Assembly (NCBI GenBank): GCA_938016265.1
Contig: CALLWB010000013.1
Span: 156,244 to 220,243 of the forward strand
DNA length: 64,000 nt
Source of the DNA: an uncultured Saprospiraceae bacterium
Lineage (GTDB): Bacteria > Bacteroidota > Bacteroidia > Chitinophagales > Saprospiraceae
Direction of reading: 5' to 3'
This document shows positions 62,844 through 64,000 of this stretch, one piece after another. Position 1 is the stretch's first letter, and each line of letters opens with the position of its first letter. The translations under genes and the position numbers were made by a program. Below the pieces are notes generated by a model. The model saw nothing but the letters and a program-made list of their open reading frames with translations, was not told the origin of the DNA and did no database searches.

Positions 62844-63854
62844 TTATTTCTTGGTGTTGTATCTGATTTTTGTTCCTGGAAAGGTGGTTTGAAGTTGTTT
62901 GAACTCAGCATAAGGAACAGCGTTATTTGAGAGATTGAGGCTTTTGAGATTGGTTAAGCCGCGCAGTTGTTCGATCACTGTTTTTACTTTGTTGTCGTCT
63001 AGTCCGAGGACTTTCAGTTGTTTCATTGTACTTAGTGAAGTTGGGATGCTGGTGAGGGCATTTCTTCCCAGATTGATGGTTATTAGACTGGAAAGAGAGA
63101 CGAGTTGTTCTGGGAATTTGGAAAACTTATTTCCTTTCAAATAAGCGGATTCCAGCTTGTTTAGGTTGGAAAAGGCCTCTGGTAGTTTGCTTAGTTGATT
63201 GTAGCCCAACCAAATCCATTTTAGATTGGTCAGTTGGCCGATTTCTTCGGGGAGTTTTTTCAATTTGTTTGAAGAACAGCCAAGGTTTTCTAATTGGGTT
63301 AATTTTCCAATTGTTGCTGGGAGTGATTTTAGGCTGTTGCTGCTCATGAATAACTGTTCAAGTTCGGTCAACTTGCCGATTTCTTCTGGTATTTCTTCTA
63401 GTTGTAATTGCGACATATCCAGTTCTTTGAGTTGGACACAGTTGAATAACTCGACGGGCAGTTTTTTGATTTTATTGGCGACTCTTGCTTGTTTTACTTC
63501 GCGGTCTCCGTTGCCGATGTATAGGGCTTTGAGTTCGGTGAGTTTTCCGATTTCTGGCGGTAGTGTATTGATGTTGTTGTTTCTAAAATCGAGGTATACT
63601 AGATTGACCAGATTGCCAATTTGTGGTGGTATCGTGTCAATTTTATTGTCTTTGAAGCTGACAAATTTGAGGTTGGTTAGTTTATAGACTTGCGAAGGGA
63701 TTTCAGTGAGGTCTTTCCCTTGTAGGCTGAGTTTGATGACTTGGTTTTCGTTGCCAATGGTCTCTTCTATCGACTTGAATGTTCTCATTTGACTGAATGC
63801 GCTACAACAAAAAATCAGGCAAACAATTAATGACAAATGGAATTTAATATTCAT
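62844..63854 (-). CDS. Secreted leucine-rich-repeat protein
   Basis: This 336-residue protein has a signal peptide (about 1-21, ending FSQ). About eleven leucine-rich repeats of roughly 23 residues with an LxxLxLxxNxLxxLPxxIGxLxx pattern follow; one near residue 115 carries an extra NGDREVKQARVANKI segment. Such proteins bind other proteins. There is no C-terminal T9SS domain. The last repeat runs nearly to the end, followed by a short basic tail. Confidence 0.82.
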   Translation of the reverse strand: MNIKFHLSLIVCLIFCCSAFSQMRTFKSIEETIGNENQVIKLSLQGKDLTEIPSQVYKLTNLKFVSFKDNKIDTIPPQIGNLVNLVYLDFRNNNINTLPPEIGKLTELKALYIGNGDREVKQARVANKIKKLPVELFNCVQLKELDMSQLQLEEIPEEIGKLTELEQLFMSSNSLKSLPATIGKLTQLENLGCSSNKLKKLPEEIGQLTNLKWIWLGYNQLSKLPEAFSNLNKLESAYLKGNKFSKFPEQLVSLSSLITINLGRNALTSIPTSLSTMKQLKVLGLDDNKVKTVIEQLRGLTNLKSLNLSNNAVPYAEFKQLQTTFPGTKIRYNTKK

Positions 63855-64000
63855 AGTAAAAATTTTATTTCACAATATTAACAATATATCTCTTAACGAA
63901 AAACAATTGGATTTGGTATAGTGAAAAAATCCTTGTTTTGTGGGATATATGGTGTAGTTTGCTAAGATTGTACCAAGTTTTTTTTGTGGGAATGGATTAG

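Overview
The window is ordinary chromosomal DNA from a member of the Bacteroidota, most likely a marine Saprospiraceae/Lewinella-type bacterium. The sequence is AT-rich. Start codons lack Shine-Dalgarno sequences, while TAnnTTTG-type -7 promoter boxes recur upstream of genes. Several large secreted proteins end in type IX secretion system (T9SS) sorting domains. SprB repeats, GldC, a DUF3098 protein, a choice-of-anchor B protein, the futalosine menaquinone route (MqnA, MqnE) and Cys/Asp-rich DDNDP linkers fit the same group. I saw no rRNA, tRNA, CRISPR array, prophage or insertion sequence.

Region 1 (1-10.2 kb): a partial secreted TPR protein, gyrA, an alpha/beta hydrolase, a DUF6089 outer-membrane barrel protein, a RecQ helicase without HRDC domain, and two glycosyltransferases, the first overlapping recQ. 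Region 2 (10.3-19.8 kb): an 8.2-kb gene for a secreted M43 metalloprotease/SprB-repeat giant carrying a cupredoxin domain inside one repeat and an exactly periodic 79-residue repeat array, then a PagL-like lipid A deacylase. Region 3 (19.8-26.7 kb): mqnE, a histidine phosphatase and mqnA in one tight operon, an SRPBCC protein, a Rossmann-fold protein with gldC, two paralogous lipoproteins, a small membrane protein, bioD and a uracil-DNA glycosylase-like gene.

Region 4 (26.8-42.9 kb): secreted and surface functions. These are a purple-acid-phosphatase-like T9SS protein with three copies of an unnamed beta domain, a DUF4287/DUF5655 protein, a class 3 lipase, a TonB-dependent receptor, an M1 peptidase followed by a membrane protein, and a 1500-residue GH9 cellulase with three carbohydrate-binding-like modules, seven Cys/Asp-rich linkers and a dockerin-like C-terminus. 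Region 5 (42.9-52.3 kb): aroC, galK, an endonuclease/exonuclease/phosphatase lipoprotein, a DUF922 pair, the cluster ftsX-DUF3098-uppP-truB-DUF6155, and a miaE-like gene.

Region 6 (52.3-64 kb): a Lys-rich secreted protein, a prolyl oligopeptidase lipoprotein with the diadenylate cyclase gene and a TPR gene in one run, a helical-repeat protein, a cupin, a lipoprotein, a small membrane protein, a choice-of-anchor B T9SS protein and a leucine-rich-repeat protein.

Taken together the genes describe a polymer-degrading, surface-active bacterium using T9SS export and probably gliding, with a futalosine-type menaquinone supply from chorismate (aroC, mqnA, mqnE) interspersed with housekeeping genes. 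The least explained structures are the cupredoxin insertion and 237-bp lock-step repeat array in the giant protein, the alternating linker/CBM layout and unusual C-terminal module of the GH9 enzyme, and the triple beta-domain tail of the phosphatase.
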